Below, in pieces: positions 34,686 through 43,897 of a DNA stretch of 64,000 nt. The position numbers were made by a program, and so were the translations under genes. The notes under the pieces are model-generated. The model searched no databases, had not been told where the DNA came from, and saw nothing but the letters and a program-made list of their open reading frames with translations. How positions within the stretch are numbered: position 1 is the first letter of the stretch; every line of letters starts with the position of its first letter. The DNA comes from Agrobacterium sp. a22-2 (lineage in GTDB: Bacteria > Pseudomonadota > Alphaproteobacteria > Rhizobiales > Rhizobiaceae): assembly GCF_012276985.1 (NCBI RefSeq), contig NZ_JAAXMM010000012.1, positions 1 through 64,000 on the forward strand. Reading direction: 5' to 3'.

Positions 34686-34716
34686 TTGACCTCAAGTTTG
34701 CTTGAGGTTTTATAGA
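34686..34716 (+). promoter_or_regulatory. SoxR-type promoter with SoxR box
   Basis: TTGACC (-35, 34686-34691) and TATAGA (-10, 34711-34716) are 19 bp apart, the long spacer typical of MerR/SoxR-activated promoters. Between them is the 18-bp dyad CCTCAAGTTTGCTTGAGG (34690-34707), which matches the known SoxR box pattern. It drives rightward transcription. A possible ATG with an AGGA site lies at 34759, but the frame after it only shadows the opposite-strand trmL, so no rightward target gene is visible. Confidence 0.8.
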
Positions 34717-34776
34717 GGAGCCTTGCCGATTTTCAAACTAGGACAAGGATCTCCCTTCATGGCGTCTCCAATGGCC

Positions 34777-35237
34777 TCAGTCAAAGCCGGTCTGGCGCAG
34801 GGCCTCGCCGGCCATCATCGCCACCGACATGGCGATGTTCAACGAACGCTGGCCCTCGACCATCGGGATCAAAAGCCGGGCATCGGATTTTTCATGCACG
34901 GCATCCGGCACGCCGGCGCTTTCCCGGCCGAACAGCAGGATATCGTCAGGCCGGAAGGCGAAATCCGTGTAGCGGCTGGCGGCTTTGGTGGAGGCCAGAA
35001 CCAACCGTCGGGCGGTGGTGGCGCGCCAGTCCTCGAAGCGATCGAAGTGACGTGGCGGGTCAGCGCAACGCTTGCGAGATAATCCATGCCGGCGCGCTTC
35101 AGGTTGCGGTCGGAAATGTCGAAGCCGGCCGGCTCGATGATGTCGACGCCAAACCCCAGGCAGGCGGCAAGCCTGAGGATCGTGCCGGTATTGCCGGCAA
35201 TGTCGGGCTGGTAGAGGGCGATGCGGATCTGGGTCAT
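34777..35237 (-). pseudogene. trmL: trmL, tRNA (cytidine(34)-2'-O)-methyltransferase, frameshifted
   Basis: The N-terminal part (35237 down to about 35050) reads MTQIRIALYQPDIAGNTGTI... through YLASVALTRHVT. The frame then changes, and the C-terminal part continues one frame over as FDRFEDWR...RRLVLASTKAASRY, LLFGRESAGVPDAVHE and LLIPMVEGQRSLNIAMSVA. Together these make a complete SPOUT methyltransferase of TrmL type, which methylates the wobble base of some tRNA(Leu). One base appears to be missing around 35046-35050. This may be a real inactivating mutation or a sequencing error. Otherwise all motifs are intact. Confidence 0.85.
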
Positions 35238-35417
35238 GGCTTTGCTTTACGCGATCGCCCTGCTCTTTCTCAAGAGCCCAGGCATGGGGCCTTATGGTTG
35301 TGGTCTAACGGCAACAGGTGGCCGACAAAGGCCGACACTTGCTGTTTTCCGGCTTTTCAAGCAGCCGGGAGGCGTCTAAAAGCGACGTCATCTTCAACGC
35401 GAACTAGGGAGGCCTTC

Positions 35418-35474
35418 ATGATGTCCATTGCCAAGATGCGCTTCCCGGTGCCGGATTTTTATCCGCAGGCGTGA
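35418..35474 (+). CDS. 18-residue leader peptide ahead of ABC exporter
   Basis: The frame MMSIAKMRFPVPDFYPQA begins at ATG 35418 (or 35421), behind a very good AGGGAGG site. It ends 160 bp before the ABC exporter gene. The C-terminal half is rich in Pro and aromatic residues (FPVPDFYP), the kind of sequence that can slow ribosomes. A hairpin with a T-run starts right after the stop. An upstream stem-loop (AACAGGTGGCC...GGCC...CTGTT, about 35312-35346) lies in the same 397-bp gap. A role as a regulatory leader is inferred. Confidence 0.6.
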   Translation: MMSIAKMRFPVPDFYPQA

Positions 35475-35475
35475 C

Positions 35476-35495
35476 AGCGATCCCGTCGCTTTTTT
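35476..35495 (+). terminator. Terminator-like hairpin after the leader peptide
   Basis: AGCGA (35476-35480) pairs with TCGCT (35486-35490) around TCCCG, followed by five more T (35491-35495). It starts one base after the leader stop codon, so a ribosome on the last codons would cover it. The stem is only 5 bp, so it may be a weak or regulated terminator. Confidence 0.55.
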
Positions 35496-35634
35496 CTTGT
35501 AATTTCCCCCTCTGATTGTCCGTGCGGCCGAATTGCGGCCTCGCCCCTTTTGGTTCCAGGCCCTTGTGCCGGCGCGCGGCTTGATTGCCGTTCGATGCCG
35601 GTCCGGCCGTCAAAGACACGACTGGAGCATGTCC

Positions 35635-37491
35635 ATGTTCAGCTGGTTCGAACAGCGCCTCAATCCCTATCCGGAGGAACAGCCGGAACTGCCGCCGAAG
35701 GGCTTGTTTGCCTTTTGCTGGCACTATGTGAAGCCGGCTGCCCCCTGGCTCTTCCTGCTCGGCCTGTGCTCGATGCTGATCGCCGTTGGAGAAGTGTTTC
35801 TCTACCAGTTCCTCGGCAATATCGTCGACTGGCTGTCGAAGGCCGATCCGAACACGTTCCTGGAGCAGGAAAGCGGCCGGCTGATGTGGATGGCGGCGCT
35901 GCTCTTGATCGGCCTGCCTGTCGTCGGCTTCCTCCATACGCTGACCATGCACCAGGTTCTGGCCGGCAATTTCCCGATGATTGCCCGCTGGCAGATGCAT
36001 CGTTTCCTGATGCGCCATTCGATGAGCTTCTTTGCCAATGAATTCGCCGGCCGGGTGGCGACCAAGGTGATGCAGACATCGCTGGCGGTGCGCGAATCGA
36101 CGATGAAGATCATTGACGTCTTCGTCTATGCCATCAGCTTCTTCGTCTCGATGCTGGCGCTGGTTGTCGCGGTGGACTGGCGGCTGGTCCTGCCGCTGGT
36201 CGTCTGGCTGGTGATCTATTGCGTGATCCTCGGATATTTCATTCCCAAGCTGCGCCGGCTCTCCAGCGCGCAGGCCGATGCGCGCTCGATGATGACCGGT
36301 CGCATCGTCGACAGCTATACCAATATCGCTACCGTCAAGCTGTTTTCCCATGCCGGACGCGAGGAGACCTATGCCAAGGGCGGCATGAACGCCTTCCTGG
36401 AAACGGTACACCTGCAGATGAGGCAGATCACGCTGTTGAATTTCTATGTCGACATCAACAATGCCATCGTGCTGTTTGCCATTTCGGCAACCAGCATCGC
36501 CTTCTGGCTGAACGGCGCCATCTCGGTGGGTGCGATTGCCATCGCCATCGGCTTGTCGATGCGCATCAACGGCATGTCGCAATGGATCATGTGGGAAGTC
36601 TCGGCGCTGTTTGAGAACATCGGCACGGTCTATGACGGCATGGGCATGATGACCAAGCCGCATGACATCGTCGATCTGGCTTCGGCTCGGCCGCTGGCGG
36701 CGCCGAAGGGCGAGATCGTCTACGACCGCGTCCGCTTCCACTATGGCAAGGACAAGGGCATCATCGAGGACTTCTCGCTGACCATCAAGGCCGGCGAGAA
36801 GGTCGGCCTGGTCGGCCGCTCCGGGGCCGGCAAGACGACGCTGATGAACCTGCTGCTGCGCTTCTACGACCTGGAAAAGGGCTCGATCACCATCGACGGC
36901 CAGGACATTTCCACGGTGACGCAGGACAGCCTGCGTTCGCTGGTGGGCGTGGTGACGCAGGATACCTCGCTGCTGCATCGCTCGATCCGCGACAACATCG
37001 CCTATGGCCGGCCGGAGGCGACAGATGCCGAGATCATCGAGGCGGCCAAGCGCGCCAATGCCTGGGATTTCATCGAGGGGCTTTCCGACATGCAGGGCCG
37101 CAAGGGGCTCGACGCGCAGGTCGGCGAGCGCGGCGTGAAACTGTCGGGCGGCCAGCGCCAGCGCGTGGCGATCGCCCGGGTGTTCCTGAAGAACGCGCCG
37201 ATCCTGATCCTCGACGAGGCGACCTCGGCGCTCGATTCGGAAGTGGAAGCGGCGATCCAGGAAAGCCTGTTTGCGCTGATGGAGGGCAAGACGGTGATCG
37301 CCATCGCGCATCGCCTGTCGACGCTGACCCAGATGGACCGGCTTGTCGTGCTCGACAAGGGCCATATCATCGAGACCGGCACGCACGCCCAACTGGTGGC
37401 CCGCGGCGGCATCTATGCAGACCTGTGGAACCGCCAGTCCGGCGGCTTCCTGGCCGACGAAGTGGCAAGCACGGAGGCCGCGGCGGAATAG
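35635..37491 (+). CDS. ABC exporter, fused permease and ATPase
   Basis: A 618-residue half-transporter of the MsbA/lipid-drug exporter type. Six membrane segments lie in residues ~40-330. The ATPase domain carries Walker A GRSGAGKTT, signature KLSGGQRQRVAIARV, Walker B ILILDEATSALDSE and the switch His in AIAHRLSTL. ATG 35635 has GGAG 7 bases upstream. It is followed by a close paralog (37817), and the pair may form a heterodimer or two homodimers. The substrate is unknown. The 18-residue leader and terminator upstream suggest regulated expression. Confidence 0.9.
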   Translation: MFSWFEQRLNPYPEEQPELPPKGLFAFCWHYVKPAAPWLFLLGLCSMLIAVGEVFLYQFLGNIVDWLSKADPNTFLEQESGRLMWMAALLLIGLPVVGFLHTLTMHQVLAGNFPMIARWQMHRFLMRHSMSFFANEFAGRVATKVMQTSLAVRESTMKIIDVFVYAISFFVSMLALVVAVDWRLVLPLVVWLVIYCVILGYFIPKLRRLSSAQADARSMMTGRIVDSYTNIATVKLFSHAGREETYAKGGMNAFLETVHLQMRQITLLNFYVDINNAIVLFAISATSIAFWLNGAISVGAIAIAIGLSMRINGMSQWIMWEVSALFENIGTVYDGMGMMTKPHDIVDLASARPLAAPKGEIVYDRVRFHYGKDKGIIEDFSLTIKAGEKVGLVGRSGAGKTTLMNLLLRFYDLEKGSITIDGQDISTVTQDSLRSLVGVVTQDTSLLHRSIRDNIAYGRPEATDAEIIEAAKRANAWDFIEGLSDMQGRKGLDAQVGERGVKLSGGQRQRVAIARVFLKNAPILILDEATSALDSEVEAAIQESLFALMEGKTVIAIAHRLSTLTQMDRLVVLDKGHIIETGTHAQLVARGGIYADLWNRQSGGFLADEVASTEAAAE

Positions 37492-37554
37492 CTGGTGGCT
37501 CAGGCTGTTGATAAATCCGTAGCCGAGGCTTTTGTCGTTTGCAGCCGCGTTGCC

Positions 37555-37675
37555 TCGTACTCCATCATCCCACACTTGATGCGGGATCCAGTGTGATCAA
37601 GTCCTTGATCACGAAAGACTCTTTCACGGCGCAGACGCGCCGTGACTAGATTCCAGCTTTCGCTGGAATGATGGA
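37555..37675. repeat. Cluster of four hairpins between ABC exporter genes
   Basis: The 325-bp gap holds a chain of inverted repeats: CACACT...AGTGTG (about 37571-37595), GATCAAG-TC-CTTGATC (37597-37612), CACGGCGC-AGAC-GCGCCGTG (37627-37646) and ATTCCAGC-TTTC-GCTGGAAT (37651-37670). This is a different element type from the RIME arms. It looks like a mobile palindromic intergenic repeat with a cattcca-type end. There is no coding frame. It separates the two exporter genes, which therefore may not be one tight operon. Confidence 0.7.
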
Positions 37676-37816
37676 AGAGTGGGGCTCGCCGATGCTGGAG
37701 CTGACTTTGTCAGTCTCAAGACCTACACCCTAAAGCCACGTTTCATTACCGAATTATAATCTCGCCGGGCCCGCATTTTCTTGGATGCGTCGCAGAATCC
37801 GCCTATATCGCTTTCC

Positions 37817-39742
37817 ATGTCGTTTCGCTCCATCGCCCGCCTGTTCGAATCCTGGATCAATCCCTTTGCCCGCCGTGACGATCTGCGGCCGCCGGAGAGT
37901 ACCTGGGCCTTTGTCTGGTTCTATGTCCGCCAGGCCAAATGGGCCTTCGTCGCCATGGCGCTGTTCGGCGGGCTGGTCGCCATGCTGGAGGCGGCGCTGT
38001 TCTGGTTTGTCGGGCGGCTGGTCGACGTGCTCGACACGGTGTCGCCGCAGGCCGGCTGGGACGGATTGATCGCCAGCCACGGGCTCGAACTGCTCGGCAT
38101 GCTGCTGGTCGTGCTGATCGGCCGTTTCGTGGTCGTGACTTTTGGCGCGCTGGTCGAGGAGCAGGTGATCGTCCTCAATTTCTACAATCTCGTGCGCTGG
38201 CAGGCCTATGTGCATGTGGCGCGGCAATCGCTGTCCTTCTTCCAGAACGATTTTGCCGGCCGTATCGTCACCAAGGTCTGGTCGGCGGGGCAATCGACCG
38301 GCGACCTGCTGACCGCGCTGCTGCAGGTCGGCTGGTTCATGGCGATCTACACCATTTCGACCATGGCGCTGGTGGCACAGCTCGACTGGCGGCTGGCGGC
38401 GATCATTGCCGCCTGGGTGGCGGTGTTCGGCGTGCTGGCGCGCATCTTCGTGCCGCGCATCCGCCACCATGCCCGCGACACGGCGGAAACCGCATCCATG
38501 CTGAACGGAAGGCTGGTCGATTCCTACAGCAATATCCAGACACTGAAACTGTTCGGACGCGAAGAACAGAACGACCATTATATCCGCGACGGTTTTGACC
38601 GGTTTCAGGATTCGATGCGGCCCTTTGCCCGGCTGCTGACCGGCGTGCGGGCGTCGCTGGCCTTGCTGTCAGGCATCATGATCGTGACGATCGCGGCGCT
38701 ATCGATCGACCTATGGTTTGCAGGCGCCATCACCGCCGGCGGCGTGGCCTTCACGCTAGGCCTGGTGCTCAGGCTCAATATGCTGCTGGGCCGCATGATG
38801 ACGCAGTTGAACGGCATCATGCGCAATATCGGCACGATCCAGAATTCGGCCGAGCTGATTTCCAAGCCGATCGGCCTGACCGATGCCGAGGGTGCCGCGC
38901 CGCTTGCCGTGCGCGAGCCGGAGATCCGCTTCGAGGATGTCTCCTTCCACTATGGCCGCAGCAAAGGGGTGATCGACCATCTGACGCTGACCATCCGGCC
39001 CGGCGAAAAGGTCGGCATCGTCGGGCGGTCCGGCGCCGGCAAGTCGACGCTGGTCAACCTGCTGCTGCGTTTCTACGACGTGGAGCAGGGGCGTATCCTG
39101 ATCGACGGGCAGGATATTTCCAAGGTCACGCAGGAAAGCCTGCGGGCGCAGATCGGCATGGTGACGCAGGATACCTCGCTGCTGCACCGCTCGATCCGCG
39201 ACAATATCCTGTTCGGCCGCAGCGATGCCTCCGACGAGCAGCTGCGCAAGGCGTCGCTTAGGGCCGAAGCGCTGGATTTCATCGAGCGGCTGGAGGACCA
39301 GCGGGGGCGCCAAGGCTTTGCTGCCCATGTCGGCGAGCGCGGCGTGAAACTGTCGGGCGGCCAGCGCCAGCGCATCGCCATTGCCCGCGTCATGCTGAAG
39401 GATGCGCCGATCCTGGTGCTGGACGAGGCGACATCGGCGCTCGATTCGGAAGTGGAAGCGGCGATCCAGTCCAATCTCGACCGGTTGATGCAGGGCAAGA
39501 CGGTGCTGGCCATCGCTCACCGGCTGTCGACCATCGCGGCGCTGGACCGGCTGGTGGTGATGGACAAGGGGCGGATCATTGAGCAAGGCACCCATGCCGA
39601 ACTGGTCGAGAGCGGCGGGCTTTACTCGGAACTCTGGGCGCGCCAGTCCGGCGGCTTCCTGGCCCTCGACGAGGAGAGCGACGAGGACGCTCCGACTGAA
39701 ACGCCAGAGCATCTTTCGGGTCTCAGGCGGCCGGCGGAATAA
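37817..39742 (+). CDS. ABC exporter, fused permease and ATPase (second paralog)
   Basis: A 641-residue half-transporter clearly related to its upstream neighbour. Shared stretches include GQDISKVTQESLRAQIGMVTQDTSLLHRSIRDNI (in part) and GERGVKLSGGQRQR. Walker A (GRSGAGKST), Walker B (ILVLDEATSALDSE) and the signature are intact. ATG 37817 (MSFRSIARLF) is chosen over TTG 37781. The C-terminus carries an acidic tail (DEESDEDAPTE). The 3' end overlaps the convergent phosphatase-family gene by 20 bp. The substrate is unknown. Confidence 0.9.
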   Translation: MSFRSIARLFESWINPFARRDDLRPPESTWAFVWFYVRQAKWAFVAMALFGGLVAMLEAALFWFVGRLVDVLDTVSPQAGWDGLIASHGLELLGMLLVVLIGRFVVVTFGALVEEQVIVLNFYNLVRWQAYVHVARQSLSFFQNDFAGRIVTKVWSAGQSTGDLLTALLQVGWFMAIYTISTMALVAQLDWRLAAIIAAWVAVFGVLARIFVPRIRHHARDTAETASMLNGRLVDSYSNIQTLKLFGREEQNDHYIRDGFDRFQDSMRPFARLLTGVRASLALLSGIMIVTIAALSIDLWFAGAITAGGVAFTLGLVLRLNMLLGRMMTQLNGIMRNIGTIQNSAELISKPIGLTDAEGAAPLAVREPEIRFEDVSFHYGRSKGVIDHLTLTIRPGEKVGIVGRSGAGKSTLVNLLLRFYDVEQGRILIDGQDISKVTQESLRAQIGMVTQDTSLLHRSIRDNILFGRSDASDEQLRKASLRAEALDFIERLEDQRGRQGFAAHVGERGVKLSGGQRQRIAIARVMLKDAPILVLDEATSALDSEVEAAIQSNLDRLMQGKTVLAIAHRLSTIAALDRLVVMDKGRIIEQGTHAELVESGGLYSELWARQSGGFLALDEESDEDAPTETPEHLSGLRRPAE

Positions 39743-40667
39743 GGATTTCGGCGATCAGGCCGTAATGATTGGATCCCAGACTGTCGTCCATGCGCTGCAG
39801 GGAAAGCGGGACGATCGCCGGCGAGACATAGATATGGTCGATGGCAAGCCCGAACGGACCGGCGGCGATCGGCCAGGTCGCGGGCTCCCAGCCGGTGGTG
39901 GTCATGCCGGTGACGTGAAGGAAATCCTGCATGTCGGGGGCGATGGTCGCTGCGTTGAAATCGCCGGCCAGCACGAAGGAGCCGCCGGTATAGCCAATGA
40001 TTTCTTTCAGGATTTCCAGCTCGCCGCCGTGATAATCGTCGAAATAGGGTTTGGTCAGATGGGCCGCGGCAAAGTGCACCGTGCGGCCGTTGATGTCGAT
40101 ATCGGCCATGGCGAATCGATCCTTGCGCAGGTCGCTGAGGGCGGCGACGAGCGGCTCACGGATCGGCAGCTTCGACAGCAGCATCAGGTCGCAGGTGTCG
40201 GTACGCTCTCCACAGCCGATGCGATAGGGATAGGCGGCCGACAGTTCGTTCAGGAGCGGCTCCAGCGGGCCGGCCTCCATGATGAAGGCGACATCGGCTT
40301 GGGAGGCAAGGATCGTCTCTACGATTCGGTCGGCATTCTCGTTGTTGTTGCCGAGCACGTTGAAGGACAGGATCCGCAGCGTCCGGGCGCCGGCGAGCGC
40401 CGGTGCGACGGCCGATGGCAGAACCTGCCATTGCATGACAAGCGCATGCAGGGTGACCAGCAGGGCGGCGGCAAAGATCGCGACGGGGTAGGGGCCTCGG
40501 CTAAGAGCGTAGCACAGGGCGGCTCCCACGATTACGGCCACGCCGATATGGACCTGCAGGCTGTGGACAAAGGCGAACGGCCAGAGGTTCACGGCATAAC
40601 GCAGGCAGATGACCAGCAGGCAGAGGGAAAGAATGGCGCCAAGGGCGCAGGAGGTCTTCTCTCTCAT
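39723..40667 (-). CDS. Endonuclease/exonuclease/phosphatase family membrane protein
   Basis: A 314-residue protein. Three hydrophobic segments fill the first ~85 residues. A catalytic domain of the DNase I/sphingomyelinase type follows, with ILSFNVLGNNNENADRI, FIMEAGP (catalytic Glu), FAAAHLTKPY, LAGDFNAAT and the final LGSNHYGLIAEI (catalytic His). The active site is complete. Membrane-anchored members may act on lipids or polyphosphate esters; the substrate is unknown. Its end overlaps the ABC exporter gene by 20 bp. Confidence 0.85.
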   Translation of the reverse strand: MREKTSCALGAILSLCLLVICLRYAVNLWPFAFVHSLQVHIGVAVIVGAALCYALSRGPYPVAIFAAALLVTLHALVMQWQVLPSAVAPALAGARTLRILSFNVLGNNNENADRIVETILASQADVAFIMEAGPLEPLLNELSAAYPYRIGCGERTDTCDLMLLSKLPIREPLVAALSDLRKDRFAMADIDINGRTVHFAAAHLTKPYFDDYHGGELEILKEIIGYTGGSFVLAGDFNAATIAPDMQDFLHVTGMTTTGWEPATWPIAAGPFGLAIDHIYVSPAIVPLSLQRMDDSLGSNHYGLIAEILIPPAA

Positions 40668-41006
40668 CGTGCTCCGATAATCGTTTGCCGCGATGCCGCT
40701 TCATCGCGGGCCGACCATGCACGAGATATGTGTGCGTTGCAACATGAGCGGACTTTCCTCGACGCACCGTGCACAGGCGACGACAAGTGCCGTCAAACGC
40801 AGAGTGATCCAATGGCTGCAACGCCGAAGTTTTTCCGCGACATTGTGCCCCCATCCCCCTGTGAAGACTGGACAGAATTCGATATCAAGCTTAGAACGCG
40901 CCCAATTGGCGGGGAATCTGTGGCACCTTTAAGGCTGCCCGCAGATTGGCCGTTTACGGGGGTAATGCGGTTTATCGCAGCACTTTGCGAAGAGGATGGT
41001 TTAGCG
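40668..41006. other. petABC upstream region
   Basis: This 339-bp gap separates the leftward EEP-family gene from petA. I see no credible open frame, RNA gene or strong hairpin. It must hold the promoters of both neighbours; no consensus element was clear enough to call. A GAGGA at 40992-40996 serves the petA start. Confidence 0.5.
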
Positions 41007-41585
41007 GTGAGCGAACACGACATGAATAGCGAAAGCCTGGGCGAGCCCACTCGCCGCGATTTCCTTTATTTGACGACCGGCATGGCCGGCGCGGTGGGCG
41101 CGGTCTCTGTTGCCTGGCCGTTCATCGACCAGATGCGGCCGGATGCCTCGACGCTGGCGCTAGGCTCGATCGAAGTCGACGTTTCGGCGCTGGAGCCGGG
41201 CATGTCGCTGATCATCAAATGGCGCGGCAAGCCGGTGTTCATCCGCAACCGCACCGACAAGGAAGTCGAGGAGGGCAAGCAGGTCCCGATCGCCGATCTC
41301 AAGGACCCGGTCGCTCGCAACGCGAATGGCGACGCTGCCGCTGAAGCGACGGATCTTGCCCGCTCGGCTGGCGAAGGCAAGGAAAACTGGCTGGTGATGA
41401 TCGGCGTCTGCACCCATCTGGGCTGCGTGCCGCTTGGCCAGGCTGGTGATTTCGGTGGCTGGTTCTGTCCCTGCCACGGCTCGCACTACGATACCGCGGG
41501 TCGTATTCGCAAAGGTCCGGCACCGGAAAACCTGCATATTCCGAACTACGGATTTGTGTCCGATTCTGTGATCAAGATCGGTTGA
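41007..41585 (+). CDS. petA: Ubiquinol-cytochrome c reductase iron-sulfur (Rieske) subunit
   Basis: A 192-residue Rieske protein of the bc1 complex. The N-terminus has a Tat-type anchor (TRRDFLYLTTGMAGAVGAV). The cluster ligands are in CTHLGCVP and CPCHGSHYD, with the disulfide cysteines also present. It takes electrons from ubiquinol and passes them to cytochrome c1. I chose GTG 41007 (MSEHDMNSESLGEPTRRD), which has GAGGA about 10 bases upstream; ATG 41022 is an alternative. It heads petABC. Confidence 0.96.
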   Translation: MSEHDMNSESLGEPTRRDFLYLTTGMAGAVGAVSVAWPFIDQMRPDASTLALGSIEVDVSALEPGMSLIIKWRGKPVFIRNRTDKEVEEGKQVPIADLKDPVARNANGDAAAEATDLARSAGEGKENWLVMIGVCTHLGCVPLGQAGDFGGWFCPCHGSHYDTAGRIRKGPAPENLHIPNYGFVSDSVIKIG

Positions 41586-41599
41586 GGGGATAACTGAAT

Positions 41600-42868
41600 A
41601 TGAGTGGTCATTCTAGCTACCAGCCGTCGACCGGCCTGGAAAAATGGGTCGACGCGCGGCTGCCGCTGCCGCGTCTGGTGTACGACAGCTTCATCGCCTT
41701 TCCGGTACCCCGCAACCTGAACTATGCCTATACCTTCGGCGCCATGCTGGCCGTCATGCTGGTCGTGCAGATCCTGACCGGCGTCGTTCTGGCCATGCAC
41801 TATGCCGCCGAAACCACGGTCGCCTTCAATTCCGTCGAAAAGATCATGCGCGACGTCAACCACGGCTGGCTGCTGCGCTACATGCATGCCAACGGCGCGT
41901 CGTTCTTCTTCATCGCCGTCTACCTGCACATCGCCCGCGGCCTCTATTACGGCTCCTACAAGGCACCGCGCGAAATCCTCTGGATCCTCGGCGTGGTCAT
42001 CTACCTCCTGATGATGGCAACCGGCTTCATGGGCTATGTTCTGCCCTGGGGTCAGATGTCCTTCTGGGGTGCGACCGTCATCACCGGCTTCTTCACCGCC
42101 TTCCCGCTGGTCGGCGAGTGGATCCAGCAGTTCCTGCTCGGCGGCTTTGCAGTCGACAATCCGACGCTGAACCGCTTCTTCTCGCTGCATTATCTGCTGC
42201 CCTTCATGATCGCGGGCGTCGTCATCCTGCACATCTGGGCGCTGCATGTGACCGGCCAGACCAACCCGACCGGCGTCGAGGTGAAGTCGAAGACCGACAC
42301 CGTGCCGTTCACGCCCTATGCGACCCTCAAGGACGCGTTCGGCGTGTCGATCTTCCTGATCGCCTATGCCTGGTTCATCTTCTACATGCCGAACTATCTC
42401 GGCCATCCGGACAACTATACGATGGCGGATCCGTTGAAGACCCCGGCCCATATCGTTCCGGAATGGTACTACCTGCCGTTCTACGCGATGCTGCGCGCCA
42501 TCACCTTCAATATCGGCCCGATCGATTCCAAGCTCGGCGGCGTTCTGGTGATGTTCGGCTCGATCATCATCCTGTTCTTCCTGCCCTGGCTCGACACCTC
42601 CAAGGTTCGTTCGGCCGTCTACCGTCCCTGGTACAAGCTGTTCTTCTGGCTGTTCGTCGTCGACTGCATCCTGCTCGGCTGGCTCGGCTCGCGTCAGCCG
42701 TCAGATCTCTACACGCTGATGGCGCAGCTCGGAACGCTTTACTACTTCGGCTTCTTCATTGTGATCATGCCTCTGCTCGGCCTTTTCGAGACGCCGCGGC
42801 GCGTTCCCAATTCGATTACCGAGGCAGTGCTTGAAAAAAGCGGCAAGTCTGCCGGCGCAAGCGCCTGA
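41600..42868 (+). CDS. petB: Cytochrome b of the bc1 complex
   Basis: A 422-residue membrane protein with eight expected helices. It has the haem-bearing WLLRYMHANGASFFF and LHIWALHVTGQTNPTG helices, the Qo-site PEWY motif (HIVPEWYYLPFYAMLR), and FMGYVLPWGQMSFWGATVIT. It is full length for alphaproteobacterial cytochrome b alone, not fused to c1. It lies 14 bp after petA and 25 bp before petC. Confidence 0.97.
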   Translation: MSGHSSYQPSTGLEKWVDARLPLPRLVYDSFIAFPVPRNLNYAYTFGAMLAVMLVVQILTGVVLAMHYAAETTVAFNSVEKIMRDVNHGWLLRYMHANGASFFFIAVYLHIARGLYYGSYKAPREILWILGVVIYLLMMATGFMGYVLPWGQMSFWGATVITGFFTAFPLVGEWIQQFLLGGFAVDNPTLNRFFSLHYLLPFMIAGVVILHIWALHVTGQTNPTGVEVKSKTDTVPFTPYATLKDAFGVSIFLIAYAWFIFYMPNYLGHPDNYTMADPLKTPAHIVPEWYYLPFYAMLRAITFNIGPIDSKLGGVLVMFGSIIILFFLPWLDTSKVRSAVYRPWYKLFFWLFVVDCILLGWLGSRQPSDLYTLMAQLGTLYYFGFFIVIMPLLGLFETPRRVPNSITEAVLEKSGKSAGASA

Positions 42869-42893
42869 TTGTTGCGATAGAGGGAAAACTAAG

Positions 42894-43772
<879 letters not shown>

Positions 43773-43794
43773 TTTTTTGAACGGACTACGGAAG

Positions 43795-43822
43795 AAGGCG
43801 GCCTTCGACGGCCGCCTTTTTT
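43795..43822 (+). terminator. Terminator of petABC
   Basis: GGCGGCC (43797-43803) pairs with GGCCGCC (43810-43816) around TTCGAC, followed by TTTTTT. AA before the stem can extend the pairing. It is a classical intrinsic terminator 23 bases after petC. Confidence 0.9.
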
Positions 43823-43897
43823 GTTGGTGGGTATTATCAGACTTGATAGGGTCCGGCCAAACAGAGTCATTTTTTGACGATCACCACGGATATCTCA

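Noticed and set aside
34702..35082. A rightward frame after the SoxR promoter (ATG 34759)
   Set aside because: Most of it is the exact reverse of trmL codons with low-complexity Gly/His content; kept only as part of the orphan-promoter observation.
35416..37575. A 719-codon open frame antisense to the first ABC exporter
   Set aside because: It mirrors the exporter codons in a GC-rich genome, has no recognisable family, and the sense strand carries a complete ABC protein.
40668..41006. Possible small gene or riboswitch before petA
   Set aside because: No frame with a start site and no conserved riboswitch core could be recognised by eye.
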